From Anarhynchus alexandrinus (lineage: Eukaryota; Chordata; Aves; Charadriiformes; Charadriidae), in NCBI GenBank assembly GCA_008711295.1, contig VUYV01000189.1, positions 1,219,969 through 1,283,968 on the forward strand: DNA of 64,000 nucleotides, given 5' to 3'. Position 1 is the first letter of the stretch. Each line of letters begins with the position of its first letter. Below are positions 1 to 12,457 of the stretch, piece after piece. The translations under genes were made by a program, and so were the position numbers. Under the pieces are notes generated by a model. It saw nothing but the letters and a program-made list of their open reading frames with translations, was not told the origin of the DNA and searched no databases.

Positions 1-541
1 GTCTGTTCTAGGACGAGGAATTCCATCACACAAGAAAACGAATCTGGTTGTCTACCTTTGCCAGTAAAAGCAAAACTGTAAGTCCCCTACACAGCCAGGA
101 TTAGCCGCGTTGATATTTACAGTAATAAAGCAGACAGCATGGCTCATCCGCCAGACTGGGAAACAGACCAAATATCTAAATGCTGATGTCAGTAGAATCC
201 CCGGGTTAAATATTGTAAATTTATTTCTATTATGTATTACAAAAGGCACCCTTCCTCATTAATTTTACTGAAGTCTCCAGATGGGAAACAAAATATTAAT
301 TTTGTTCAGCCTTAGGCATTGTTGACTGTTAAGGTACTCACTAAATCACTGATCTTATACACATTAATATTAGATTTCTGCTATAAAAATTTAAGACCCA
401 TGGGTATAAGGTTCACTTTGTCATAAGTATAATTAATTGTTTCCAGAAATGATTAATTTGTCAAAATGGCAAACATATATATTGGGCAGGCAAGACTCCT
501 GAGCAAGCTAACCTACCTTAAAGTCATGGTAATACTCATGG

Positions 542-556
542 AATTATGCAAATTAA
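542..556 (+). promoter_or_regulatory. octamer plus homeodomain word, copy 1
   Basis: The 15-mer AATTATGCAAATTAA contains a perfect POU octamer (ATGCAAAT at 546-553) overlapping AATTA homeodomain cores. The same 15-mer recurs at 968-982. POU/homeodomain composite sites of this shape are common in vertebrate developmental enhancers. Function here is inferred from the motif only. Confidence 0.35.
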
Positions 557-967
557 TTGAGTCTTTCAATGTTGCATAAAATGCTACTACTAGTACAATG
601 CATGGAACATTAGGCTGTTCATCCAACAAAAAAGTTGCATTTTAAAGGCAGGCATCTTTACAAGAGCCCTTATGGCAGAAGGTCCTTAGAAGCGCAATCT
701 ATTTTTTCTGCAAAGTGATAGACCTTCAACCGTTACACAGAAGTTGTATTATTTTTATTACAATTTTTAAAGCAACCCTCAAGAGAAGGAAAAAAAACGG
801 TAAAATTCTGCTGGCCCCGAGACAAAGGAACGCAGGGGATGTGCACTCTGTACCGATGCGAGGAGGAAATGGTATATGTCCCAGCAATAAGAGTTTTACT
901 AGTAAAACCTCATTTACAAGCCTGGGAACTCGTGACACACTACATTAAAATCTAAAAAGATTAACTT

Positions 968-982
968 AATTATGCAAATTAA
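968..982 (+). promoter_or_regulatory. octamer plus homeodomain word, copy 2
   Basis: This is an exact repeat of the 15-mer at 542-556, with the octamer ATGCAAAT at 972-979. It is followed by AT-rich sequence. The spacing is 426 bp, in the same orientation. The flanks do not match the first copy, so this is not an obvious segmental duplication. Confidence 0.35.
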
Positions 983-2550
983 ATTTACTGTTTATCTTAT
1001 CTTCTAAATAGTAAAAGTCATTCTCAACATTGAAATAGCCAAATTATTCTAAATGAATTTCTTTCCCTCCGAAGTGAACCACGCATACATTTGAAATTCC
1101 TATATAGTTAATTATTATCCAGAAAGCCCATTCAAACATAGATCTACGCTCCTCACCAGCCAAAATTCTTATTTTTATGCCTATTGGTAGTGTCTGGTTA
1201 TCAACGAACTCCATACATCAATGCAGCAAATAAAAATATTAATGTCAACTATAACCACCTTTAATATCCACAGATGATTGTATCCGTGATTAAGTAGTCC
1301 TAATAAAGCGTTTGCTAACAAATCACCGGGAATTTCCTGGAGATTCACCCTGCTAACTCTACTTCTTCACTCCTAAAAACAGTGATTCAGAAAAAAGAAA
1401 GAAAGAAATACTCAAAATATTCAAGAAGATATTTGGGGGATGAAGGAGAGCTGCTCTCGTGGCTGAAAACCTCTGTCCCGACTCCCATGGGAGCTCCCCG
1501 CAGAGCTGATTCTGATCTTCGCCCGTTTTACTCAAATGCCGGCGACTGACTGCAGCTGTTTTGCCCATTTTGCGTTGCTGTAAACACTATCAAACTTACA
1601 CCAAAACGCAGGTAGGCTGCGAGCGCAGCATCCACGCTGGCACACTGCAGAACACCGCAGGGCCGTTAGACAAATGCACTCGTGAATCAATTATTATGGT
1701 TTGAGGCAACAACTTTTGGCCTTGGACTAATAGACAAGTATTAATTTCAAGCTCTCCAGTGTCAACAGTCTTGCCATTAACATATATATCACAGACACAG
1801 TTATTATGACAAACCTAATAGCCTTTTCTTCCACGTCTAATCACATTTTAAATAGTTTTTTTTAACTTCAAACTGGACTTTGCATTTGAAAATTTATGAC
1901 TTTAAATTCAGACATTCTTTGCTGCTTTTTACTGATATCTCGTACATCAAACACAAACACCTGACATTCGGGGGGTTATGCAACGCTTTCCTAATTAATT
2001 TCATATTTAACATATTCGGTTAAGAATTATTACTCAGGAATATTATGTTCTGTTCCATAAATTCAGACAAAGTTTTTTTCCTTTTTTCTTAAAAAAAAAA
2101 CCACACAACTCTGTCAGAATATCTTTATAAATAGTCTTAACTTAGAAATGCCAGTCCAGAAAGAAATCCACTTCTTAAACCCACCACATACGTAGATATC
2201 ATCTCAAGCTATAATAATAATGGGGTCCACTATGCTTTGAGTGCTTTCACGTCATAGCCACGACATTACCTCTAACCACGGCAGCTGTACGCGAAGAGGA
2301 CACAGAGCGTTTGGGTTTCAGCCCAGGCTGGGGGGGGGGTTGGGGGGCCACGATGCCGGAGGAGCTGCATGGCCATCACTGGAGGTATGGAGCCGGCACT
2401 CCCAGAGGAGACAAAACGGGGCAGAAGAGCGGAGGTCATAGCTCCGGATGGGGAGAACACGCGGTAGGAAGACAGAGAGGAACCACAGGGCCATCCCTGG
2501 CACAAAGCTGGGAGGCAATGGTTAGCAGCGGTACCCAAGTGAAACCTTTT

Positions 2551-2712
2551 GAGTCCCCATCCCTGGAGGTGTTCAAGGCCAGGCTGGACGTGGCCTTGGG
2601 CAGCCTGGTCTGGTGGGAGGTGTCCCTGCCTATGGCAGGGGGGTTGGAACTCGATGGTCTTCAAGGTCCTTTCCAACCTAAACCATTCTATGATTCTATG
2701 ATTCTATGATCT
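2551..2712 (+). mobile_element. CR1 LINE, 5'-truncated 3' end
   Basis: The sequence runs from the typical ORF2 end/3' UTR text (CCATCCCTGGAGGTGTTCAA) through GGGGGGTTGGAACTCGATGG and CCTTTCCAACC. It ends in three copies of the CR1 tail octamer (ATTCTATG) at about 2689-2710. Severe 5' truncation with an intact tail is the normal result of CR1 target-primed insertion. It differs at only three positions from the 3' end of the CR1 at 16.9-17.3 kb, so both belong to one subfamily. The short frame over it is the decayed ORF2 C-terminus and is not a functional gene. Confidence 0.95.
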
Positions 2713-5550
2713 CTCATTATTAACCCCCGCTTTGGTGTTAGAGTTTGACAGCACACGCCAGCAAACCAAGAGGGTGTCCGCACCGCGAGGCAGCAGGCAG
2801 ATAACCCCATTCCTATAAGTTGAGGGGCTCCTCCTATTTATTTAAACAGTAAAATATGAGGTATGGCAGAACTAAGACTCTGTAACCCAGAATCGGTGCT
2901 CGCTCAGCTGGTCGTGGTCACTGCCCAACCCTGCAAAAGCTAAGGCAACCCCGTGCCTTGGGATACGGCCGAAGGAACAAACAAATCCCTCCACCCAGTA
3001 AGCACCAGCGACACCACGCCGAGCTGCCCAGGCACACGTGAGCGTTAGGCACTTCAGCGGCATTTCCCGCGACGTCGAGGCAGACGCGGAGGGCCGATGG
3101 AGTCCCCGTGACAGCCCAGCACCTCCCCGTGTCTTTCCAAAGGCTGGCCCCAAACAGTCCCACCCCTCCGCAAAACCCACAAGTTGCACGGGAATTAGGA
3201 GCGCTGTGCCCTAACCACCCCACACCCCGTGGAAAGAGCCGTGCTGGGTCCAGCTGAGGGGAGGACGGGGTCGGTCGCTACATTTGAGCTGTCCATAGAG
3301 GAAGAAGTGACTCGATGGCAAAAGTAACGCGGTACCCGCCGTACCCTCTGATGTCCTCTTAATTGTGTAGACGACTTGTGAAATGGTTATTTACCACTCG
3401 ACTATGGCACAACGTCTTTCTTGATACTTTTCCATATCATCATTTCAGCACATTCGCGAGGAACTTCTTTCAGCTGTGACATTGCTCAGCTACAGAATAC
3501 CCTATATATGTATATCTCCCCTAATATATATATATTAGGTAGTAACCCTGCCCTGTTTCCACACAGGGTCCTGAAGCCGCAGAACAGTCTCGTTGCACCG
3601 CAGAAGGGCAGCGATGGGATTTGAACGGGGTCGCAGACGGAGGGCAGACCCGGGCGCTCTCTCCAAGCGTTCCCCTCTGTTCGCATCCTGCGCAGCGGCA
3701 GATGAGCAGCACCGGGAGGAGAGGGCAAGGGGATGGGTCACTATATTCGTGTCCATTTATCTCATCGTAGGGTGAGTCTACATCTTCTTTCAGCCCGAGA
3801 CGAGAGGTTTTCTTGTCCTTCCAGTGACTTTCTCCCTACTCCCACTTAACTGGACCGGGTTCTCGACCTGCATCTTCAGGTCCGAGGCTTCCTCTCATTT
3901 CCACCAAGGGAAGAAGGAACCGGGTTCCTTCGGCGGCGCGTGTTTCTAATAAAACCTATATTATTATTTCCTTAATAGACCACAGTGTCTTAGAAGAGGT
4001 CCCATATCTGTATGCGAATTAAATATTTAGATACTCCGTTTGAAATCTATTTTTCCAGTGACCCATCGTGTAACTATCGTGCGCGTTTTGGCAGGCTACC
4101 ACGCTGCACATGTGCAGCAAATATGGCTAGTAACAAATCACTGTGATGCCCCAAAAAGCATATGTTAAGCTTGCCCCATAGTCAGCACTCCAAATACAAT
4201 ATTTTGCTCGTTTTACATTTCTTTTTTTCGGTCTGAATACAAAAAGCAATCAGATCTCATTGGGGAGTTAATCACTTGTGAACATAGAGCAATGAAATTA
4301 TCCAACACAAAGGACCCTTTTTCTCAACCCTTAAAATCACTGGTGAGCCTTTACACATTTAGTCACTGTTGAAAATGATTTTGTAATTATTTTGAAAGAG
4401 TCATTTTGGGAGGTATGTGAAATGACTTCAACAGAAATACTCGTATGAGAAAGCACTCAATGTAAAGATGACGTAATTGGACTCACAGCGTTTTTCATAT
4501 TCAATTTCTGCAAAGCCACTCACTACCAACTACTTAGTTGCGATCACTTACAGGTTATATGCCACGTTTCATAACAGACATTTTTCACAGCTAGATCTAT
4601 AAGGTGAGATATTGCAGAAGACAAAAATACTCTATGTTCAGGAGCTTTTGCCGTAACAAAGGCACACCGCGGCCACAGTTTATGTCCTCACTTGTCTAAA
4701 ATTAATTTAAAGCACAAATCACAAGTCTACATCCCAGTAACGGCTCGTGCCAATCAACCATTCTGGTTTCTATCCGCAGACCAATTTTACAGAAACAGAC
4801 ACACACATATTTCAGGCACATATTTTCCTTACGTCCAAAAAGGGGGATGCGCACTTGTAAAATCAGCTTTTATAAACAGACATCCATAAACATGTATTCC
4901 AGAGATGGAATTTTCTTGTTACTGCAGAGCTATAAATCATTGCCTCTTCCTAAGTGACAGCAGTGTAAAATATTTATTTCATATTATGATACATCCATAT
5001 ACGAACATATTGTGGAGCGGCTGCAACCCGGAATTCACAGGATACTACAGAGTTTACAGGATACCCCAATATTAATATAATTTATCAGCGTTTGAAGACC
5101 TCGGTGTTCCATCCTTGATCTTTACAGTTTGTGACTGATCAGCACGGGCAAGCGCCAGAAAATAAAGCTAATAAAGACAACGCGGGATTAGCGGTACGCT
5201 GCAGAAGGAGAACCTTTCTGGCACCACATGCTGAGATGATGCTAACATTATGGTAAGGAGAGCAGTCGCTCTGATTGCTCTAACGCCACCGTGTTTCCGA
5301 AATGGTTGCTTTTGTTACCATCAAAATCAGAAGAGGCAACTTAAGACTTCATTTGTTCTGTAACCTACAAAAAGGACTTCTCAACGTCGTAAATACTGCA
5401 AGTTTTTTTTTTTTTTATTATTATTATTCCAAAAGGTTTTGCTTTCCACTCTGAACCTTACGCGATTTGGCTGCTTTCTCAGGGTTCTAGTTTGGACTGA
5501 CTTAACGCACCGACGTAGGTATTTTTACACTACCAGATTAAAAAGGCCAT
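2713..5550. other. unique non-coding DNA
   Basis: No recognisable gene. 2.9-3.3 kb and 3.55-3.73 kb have raised CpG content but are too short to call islands with confidence. From 3.95 kb onward the sequence is AT-rich unique DNA. A T run with (ATT)n lies near 5402-5427. A tRNA-like T-loop word near 3617 was examined and rejected. Confidence 0.55.
3520..3539. repeat. perfect 20-bp AT palindrome
   Basis: CCTAATATATATATATTAGG is exactly equal to its own reverse complement. It has a (TA)n core with CCTAA/TTAGG arms. It most likely arose by (TA)n slippage, and could form a cruciform. No function can be read from it. Confidence 0.85.
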
Positions 5551-5572
5551 AACCACTCTATGATTCTATGAT
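5551..5572 (+). mobile_element. CR1 tail-only remnant
   Basis: AACCACTCTATGATTCTATG plus AT matches the last bases of a CR1 3' UTR: the AACC-AT box followed by two ATTCTATG-type octamers. No CR1 body precedes it. This is either an extreme 5' truncation or the surviving end of a decayed element. Confidence 0.65.
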
Positions 5573-8190
5573 ATCAGAAAGGCATCATGCCTGTGTCACC
5601 ACTTTATACCTTTTACATCACTCTAAAATCTTGTTGCCTTTTCTTTTTGTAATTTTGACATAAAATTTGAACTGACATCAAATTAAAATGCTTACCTTGT
5701 TTCGACAGTTTAAATGTGAAATATTAAGTATGTTACAAATGAAAACCGGTTTAAAAAAAAAAAAGTTCTCTCTTAAATCTATCTACACTAAGGATCACCG
5801 CTCAAAGTCACCTCAACCATTTAAAAAAACACTCACTGTTTGACCTGTAAACTTTCTTATGTATTAAGTTAAAAACAAATCCTCCAGTAAATTAAAATGC
5901 TGGGGGGGAACAACTAAATAAATGAATAATTAAACAAAACCAGGTCTTACAACAATATCCTGCATGGGACTATGTAGAGAATGAGACCGAATCCTCAGAT
6001 GATTTGAGTACGGGAGATATTATCCTCTTACGTTTAAAACACTAACATGCTCCCCAAAAGTAAAAATTGAAGATCCCGGAACAGCCATTTTACTACGTGA
6101 ATAAAATCGTCTATATTCAAACCGAAAAACTTTTAATCTGTTGGAAACTGGGGTGTCAATTCCATTCCTAGTTTTTTCTTGGGCCACGAAGATTTTGAAA
6201 ACAGAATTAATTCCGCAAGTTCTTTTGTTTGGCCAAAATTTGAGTCTGCCATCCGGAAGCGCCAGACTCGGATGGGAAAGCACACGCTCTTCCTCTTCCC
6301 TTTCAAGTAGCCATCAACAATCTTCAAACACATATAAAATTAACAAGGTATTACCCGGCTATACATTCTGGGGCTTTACGAGACGCGTTAAGGAAAGAAA
6401 GGGTTTGTGATATTTTCCCTTCACCGTCAGCAGCAGCGTCGTTATGGCTATTTAAAAAAGTTGCTGCGCTGCAGTTCCTGTGGCACATGGGACCGAAATT
6501 TCCATTACAATGCACCGAGCCCGCCTCGGGTCCTGGAGACTGGGGGTATTATTTTTTTTAAATGTTAATTTTTATTTTATTTTTTACTTTATATGTAGAA
6601 ATCTGACAGCACTTAAATTTTAATCATTCAGGAGCTTAATCCAGGATTTCTTTCAAAGCTTAAAATTCCCTGTAAAGCCAGATTCCTTGATGTGCAAGAA
6701 ACGCAGCACCAAACCCTAGGTAGCTGGATCCGAGCTTTGTTTTATCAGCCGAGGAGCAAAGTTCTCCTGATTTAAGGTACTGCGGGTAACATCGCTAAGA
6801 TAAGGATTTCGTTTCCCGACCCTCTAACGAGCGGTGGGCAGGCTCGCACACGTGCACGCTGCTGGGGTCACGCGAACTCCACCGGCGGTAGGCTCCAACA
6901 TTGGCCAAGTTTCCCTACATCCCTTAGACTTCAACGGGAGAGAAAACCACCTTTTATTTCATTCTATTTAAAGACACCCCCCCCCAATAAGCATTTATTC
7001 CGCGCCCTCCGAATTCAGCAGGAGGAGGAGATGACGAGAAGTGGGCTCTTTTCGTTCGATTGATGTCATTAATTTAACAGTAAGGATTGTGAGATTCTGA
7101 GAACAGATTGCGAGATTTGCAAATTTGTTTTTATTTTCTAATAGAGGCGTCAACACGATCATAACTCCAAAATGTTTCATCACCAAACGATGATGTATTC
7201 GCCTGAAAAGGGACAACTTTATTCCGCTGATTGCCGCTCCTGCAATATTGAGCAAATTCTCTAAAAAATACGATATTCTGGGATTATGCTTTCTCTACCC
7301 TTTTTGCAACATTTACCTGTCCTCACTAGGAGTTATTTTCACCAAAACATTTTCATTCCAACTGATACACTTTAAAACAGGATTTCTTTCAAGAGAATAT
7401 TATTTTGACTTAAAAACGTATCAATGAAACTCTGGAATGTTATTTCAAAGATCCCCCTTTACCTTAGAAATCCAAAAAGAATGTCATCACTTTATTAAAC
7501 AAAACTACTCCCAGCACTGTATTTTAGGATATCTAAAACCACTGAGCTGCTTAGTTATATTTTTCACATGTCCTTTCTGTGATGTCAATGGCACAGCTCA
7601 AAAATAAGATCTATCACATTAAGATTTTTCCCCTAAAATATTCACATGAAAGATTATACATTTTAAAGCTCGCACAACCATTCTGCATGCATCATACCGT
7701 AAAATAGTCATAAAACACAAAAATGCTAGAGATGTGGCAAGATTTTTACTTAGAAAATAAACGACACCTTTGTATTTTCCATAAATACTATAAAACAGTG
7801 TAAAAAAGAAATGCTTAGAAATAAAATTGTATTTGCAAAGTCTCCTGTAATTTAATATTTTGACAGTCAAACTCTACTTTTTTTCTCTAAAAGAAAATAG
7901 TGTTTATTATAGAAAATAAGACTCATTTAGTAGCATTGCACATAGCAGATATCACAAATTATTTACAAGCAGATCATTTTATGGATCTCCCATTGTTCTG
8001 GCAATACAATGTGATGATCCTCACTACTTCATTTCATTAATTCATCACTTTATGGAAACCCATTTGGCTCCAAACAAAGCATCTACCCACTGTGGCGTGC
8101 TTAATTTTGACAACTTTCCTAATCGAATACATGGAAACACTGGAAGGAAAATATCCTTCACCTTTGAAATGGCTCGTAAAGGCACAGAAG
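5573..8190. other. AT-rich unique non-coding DNA
   Basis: No gene seen. The sequence is AT-rich with short A or T runs (for example 5750-5765 and 6550-6590) and a C run near 6977-6985. 6.4-6.95 kb has slightly more CpG. The open frames at 6.02-6.41, 7.0-7.25 and 7.62-7.87 kb are short, overlap frames on the other strand, and match nothing I recognise. Confidence 0.55.
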
Positions 8191-8199
8191 TGAGAACCG

Positions 8200-10030
8200 C
8201 GCTCGCTTTGGGTTCACGGAGGAACACATCGCAGAGCGCGTCTGCTCGTGGCCGATAGCCAGCGTTATTCCCACAGAGCTCAGGGCTCTCCCCATGGATT
8301 TAGGCACCGGCCAAGACACGGAACCACCTCTGGCCCCAGCACCAGCCAGAGGACACCGAGACACAGCACCAGGGTGGGGGACACAAACCCCACAGGTCAG
8401 CCAGGACCACCTTTGAAATATCAGTGACAACCGCCGGGAGGATGCTCCTCTCTTACAGAACGGAGGGGGTGAGTTTGGTCTCCAAACAGAGAGACAAAAC
8501 TCTTCGTAAAAGCGGGATTGGGCCCCCCCATCCCAAGGGCTTCCCCACCCGCCCCCGCGCCAGACGGAATCAAGACGTGTCTGATAGCGTTACGGCGGCA
8601 CCTGAGCGCTCACCGCATCCGTCTCGCTTTGGGAAGCGAAGGGGATCGCTGCGTTACATATGTAGTAATAATGGGCAGATACTGAGCTTTTGTAACGGCC
8701 TCTGCAGGACTCGTCGTTTTTGTTCGCAGCCAGTGTGCTCCACCACCCTGTTTTCAAGATACGTCGTTACCCCGGCTAGCTCGGAGCCCGGCGATTTTTA
8801 GGTATATGTCGTTAGCCTGACTGCTGCCCAAATCTACTCGCACGGAGCTCCGAGCGGATAAACGTCACAGGCGAATGTGGAGTGTCGGTTTGCGGAAGGA
8901 CGCAGCCCTCGCACGCTCTTCTCAGTCCCGCTGCCCCTGCTCTGGGGATGCGTGGCCTATTAGCACTCTCATTAATAAAGCGCATTTATACCTTTAAAGA
9001 GACCAAAACAAGACCGTTTGGGGGCGCTGGGGCAGAAGTTCTCACACACTTTATAAACGCAGGCCCATACGCTGGGAGCAGGTCACACCGCGTCCCCTTC
9101 AAGCGCTACGGTCCCGAGATCCACACGAAACGGCTCATCGACACCTCCGGTTGTTCCATCAAACCCACGGTGATAGCAACCGCGCGCACGTACCGCCATC
9201 CCCCACGCACGCGGGAAGGGCATACAGTGACCGCGCTAACGAAGGCGCAGCGAAGCCTCAGGTAGCTGGATTCTGACCCACTCACATCGATTTTTTTATA
9301 TTTTTTTCCCCCCGACTGACGTCAGAAAATTGCACGTCAGAAGGACCAGAGGAGCCTGGCAAAGACCGGGCACCGGCACTGCGGTTTTTGGGCACGCGCC
9401 CGCAGCCCTCGGCAGGGCGCGAGGCTGCAGTGGGGGCCGGGGAGAGCAGGGGGGAGCCGACCCTCAGGGCTCCCCTCGCCCCGTTAGCGAACACACGGTG
9501 AGAAGGGGCGGCCTGATCCGTGCTCCCGACCTCCATCGCGCGAGAGAGCGTGCCAGGCTCGGCGCTCGCATCTGCCACAGCTGAGGATACGAGGAAACAC
9601 ATCCTCCACTTTGTTTTGGTTTTACATAAAAAAAACCGTGGGGTTTAGCTCTAAAACAACATGGCAACAGAACAACGTTCAATACGAGCGTCTGCACAGC
9701 ACTGGGCACACTTGGCACCTCGTACAATTAACAACACATCTTCATTAATCGCTCCCGAGCCATCCAGTTGCTGGGGCAGACGACACACAGCTCTCCATAA
9801 ACGCAGACGGTACGAACCGGCGCCTGCCCGTATCCCAGTTAGCGCCTTATTGCACCGGTCTGGCGACCCAAACGGTGGCTCCGAGACTCTTTGCAGCCTT
9901 TGTGAAGGCACCGCGTCCCGCAGCGGGCCGGCCGGGCGGCTGGACGCCTGCCAGGGGTGGCTCGTCTCCAGCGCTCCACTTCCCCCCCCCCCCTCCTCGG
10001 GGAGCTTTGGAGCGGGAAGTAGCTGACAGA
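8200..10030. promoter_or_regulatory. CpG-enriched domain, possible unmethylated promoter or enhancer region
   Basis: CpG is frequent across this 1.8 kb compared with the flanking AT-rich DNA. It is densest at about 8520-8660, 9080-9250, 9340-9580 and 9880-10010. The 9.3-9.6 kb part has a perfect CRE (9317-9324), a CACGTCA word just after it, and a GGGGCGG GC box near 9504. These are common features of CpG-island promoters. There is no convincing first exon: the open frames (for example 9330-9584) overlap on both strands, as expected in GC-rich DNA. The promoter role is inference. Confidence 0.4.
9317..9324. promoter_or_regulatory. perfect CRE palindrome
   Basis: TGACGTCA, the consensus CREB/ATF site, lies at the upstream edge of the densest CpG patch. 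A second half-site (CACGTCA) follows about 10 bp later. Full CREs in unmethylated CpG islands are typical CREB targets. Use in this genome is not shown. Confidence 0.45.
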
Positions 10031-10096
10031 CCATCGGGGATAACGCTTTTTGTCTGATTAGGTAATTGAAGCAAACTTTGATGGAAGTTAACCAAA

Positions 10097-10103
<7 letters not shown>

Positions 10104-10136
<33 letters not shown>
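10104..10136 (+). repeat. poly(A) run of 33
   Basis: An uninterrupted run of 33 A lies 29 bases before an ambiguous base at 10165 and a minus-strand CR1. Upstream sequence shows no spliced-gene or pseudogene identity. Avian CR1 does not normally produce poly(A)-tailed retrocopies, so this is more likely a homopolymer microsatellite. Confidence 0.8.
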
Positions 10137-10137
<1 letters not shown>

Positions 10138-10164
10138 AAACCTTGCTAAACTTCACGAGAAACA

Positions 10165-10165
10165 N
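10165..10165. other. ambiguous base (N)
   Basis: Single N between a 33-base poly(A) run and a CR1 whose tail orientation looks wrong. Probable assembly or consensus uncertainty. Confidence 0.95.
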
Positions 10166-10325
10166 TATGATTCTCGTAGAGACCCTTGGGCTCATCGAGT
10201 CCAACCATCTACCCTACTCTACAAAGTTCTCCCCTACACCATATCCCCCAACACCACATCTAAACGGCTCTTCAACACATCCGGGGATGGTGACTCTACC
10301 ATCTCCCTGGGCAGCCTTCCTAAAT
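10166..10325 (-). mobile_element. CR1 LINE 3' fragment, minus strand
   Basis: Read on the minus strand this is the CR1 3' region. The plus-strand text GACCCTTGGGCTCATCGAGT, TCCAACCATCTACCC and TCCCTGGGCAGCC is the reverse complement of the standard 3' UTR and ORF2 end. It matches the copy at 22.8 kb with about six differences over roughly 140 bp. The tail edge is odd: next to the N the octamer reads TATGATTC, the plus-strand orientation, where a minus-strand copy should show GAATCATA. This suggests a rearranged or misassembled junction. Confidence 0.9.
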
Positions 10326-12422
10326 GTGAATAAAGCCACGTGATAACTACCTCTATGGCTTTTAAGTGAGAATGGTGACACTCTGCCATGTAGGACGTGT
10401 TGGTGACATGGCCACTGCGTCACATACCAGTTTTGATCTGGGGCTGTCCGCGCAGCCTGCCGCTTCACTCCCGCACCTAACCTGCTTTGCAGTTTTCCCC
10501 ACATCCTACAGCAGGTACCAGAATATTTTCAAAATCCCCAAACCATTTCCACTTTTAACAGTACATCATTAAATTATTCAATAGGTCTTCTCCTTTCCTT
10601 TCATCTCTGAGAGATTTCTAATTCAGGGACTGGACTGTTACCAGCAGTAAAAGTGAGAACAATGTGTTTTCATAGAGGTGAGGAGGAAGATGGTCTATGG
10701 ATTTGGTAACAGAAGGAAGAACTGGTGATACAAAGAAAACCCTTGACTTTCAGGCACCAATCCTTCAAAGATCTTAGGGCCAGAAAGACCCATTATGATC
10801 TTTTAACCTGACCCCCTAAATGATGTTGACGTAAACTTTCATTTAGCAATTACTACACAGAGGCTGCAACACAAAGGGTACCAGAACCTTCCCTTGAGAA
10901 AGTCTTCCAGACTTGATGCAGAAAGGCCAAGTGACAAAGAGTTCACTATAACTCTGAACGCGGCGTTCAAGTGGTTGAATCGTTTCACTGTCAAACACGC
11001 GCACCCGATCTCTAAACGTGAACCGCCCGGCTTCGGTGTCCAACCACTCCACCTCACAGAAGACGCTGTGCCCGTGCGCCCTACCTGCTGCTCAGTTTAA
11101 GCGTTGGTTGTAAACCCCTTACGGCTCTTTATGATGTGTCTGCCATAATGGGATCAACACGCTGCTACCACTACCACCATCCACTCCCCCATTAATCTTC
11201 TTAACCAGAGCATCCCTTAGGAGCTCACGTTCAGGTATTTATCCACCACAACGCTTAAATCCTTTTCATAGGCATTGTTTTCAATTAAATCTTTCCTTCT
11301 AGTAAGTGTGAGTTATGTGTTTGCAGATACCACAGCTGAGGGGAAAAAAAAAATCCTACCACAAATGTGTTGAGGACTAACTTGTACGGTTGTCGCTGAG
11401 ATCAAATAGCACCTTCCTCCTCAAACAGTACGGGGACTGGGGCACTCTCTACCCTTCCACACGTGTGTCTGGCATATTGCTCAGTTTCACCTTGATCCAG
11501 ACGCCTGTTTTGATGGGCTGAAAAGTGAACATGCGTATGTCTGACAAGATGTGAAATTAACCTTTCACATTTTCCTAAGAAGCAAAGGGAAAATCCAATC
11601 CTTCTGCCGTAAAGGCCTCTCCCATACCCATTCCTCACTGAACACGCATGTACGTGATTCTGTCTCCTAAAATATCGTGGAGAAAGGTAGAAAGAGCTTA
11701 TCCTGGTGTTGCCATGGCCAGACCTTGACATTACTTTAGGTCTCCCTGTGCTTCGTACTCTTGAGGGTATTTAACAGAGGGCCAGCGAAGGCAGGCTAGA
11801 GGGGAGAGAAACCTTCACCCCACCGGACCCATACCCATCTCCGCCGCAAGATTTCGATGACTTATATTTAAGAAACACCCCTCAGCAGGCAAGCCAGAGC
11901 GGCAAGTACAGGCGAAGTTAGAACATCTGAAGTTAGAACATCACCGTGCCCACCTGGCTGCGAACAGAGAGAGGACTCCGGAGGCTGCACTGGTGGGAAG
12001 GGTTGCACCCGGCGTCCCCCGGCTTGCAGCGGCGTTCCTCCTCGCGGCACTTCCCCTGCTCACTTACGGGCGGAAGAAAGCCCAAAAGTGCTGTGGGTGT
12101 TAATTTTGTTATTTACAAACGCCCTACTGCTCGTATCTAAAAGAAGCAAAACCACGTGCAATCAAAAACCTGGGAAAAACTTCACATTCTTGCCGCAAAA
12201 TACAACGCGCTGAAAATCCGTAGGTATTACTATGGTTACTAATCCATTGACAACTAATGCCTCCTGCCTTTTCTTACTTTGTGGGGCTGTCTGTTGTGCT
12301 TTATTCGCAAGAAGAGTTCAATAACAAATTATCCTTAATTTACTGCTACTAACGAGGTAGGCAATTTTTGGTCCCAAGGCTGCTGCCTTAACACAGGCAA
12401 AACGCTCCGCGAGGCAGACGGA

Positions 12423-12457
12423 GGCTTTGCCTCAGTAAGGGTGGCAGGATCAGGCCC
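12423..12457 (+). repeat. possible 3' end of an ancient amniote repeat
   Basis: TTTGCCTCAGTAAGG followed by GGCAGGATCAGGCCC resembles a recurrent amniote interspersed word (TTTGCCTGAGTAAGG...CAGGATCAGGCCC) that I remember from reptile and bird DNA. I cannot assign the family name. Only about 35 bp are recognisable. Confidence 0.35.

Larger units (their letters stand above)
1..2550. other. AT-rich unique non-coding DNA
   Basis: No frame here resembles a known protein; the open frames are 60-134 codons and lack splice or family support. The first 1.35 kb is AT-rich and carries two octamer/homeodomain words, listed separately. From about 1.43 to 1.66 kb composition rises, with several CpG. From 1.7 to 2.2 kb it is AT-rich again with short A and T runs. 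The stretch 2300-2550 just before the first CR1 is G-rich, including a run of G near 2329-2338. It may be older CR1 sequence, but I could not align it to the CR1 consensus I know. Confidence 0.6.

Noticed and set aside
3600..3660. tRNA-like T-loop word (GGGATTTGAAC, minus-strand GTTCAAATCCC)
   Set aside because: The flanking bases do not form a T stem, and no acceptor stem or A box lies at the right distance.
9600..10136. Processed pseudogene ending at the poly(A) run
   Set aside because: No recognisable parental coding sequence upstream and no flanking target duplication found; avian CR1 rarely makes poly(A)-tailed retrocopies.
9651..10139. Minus-strand 162-codon frame beginning with a poly-phenylalanine run
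   Set aside because: Its N-terminus is the poly(A) run read backwards, and the rest is a GC-rich chance frame.
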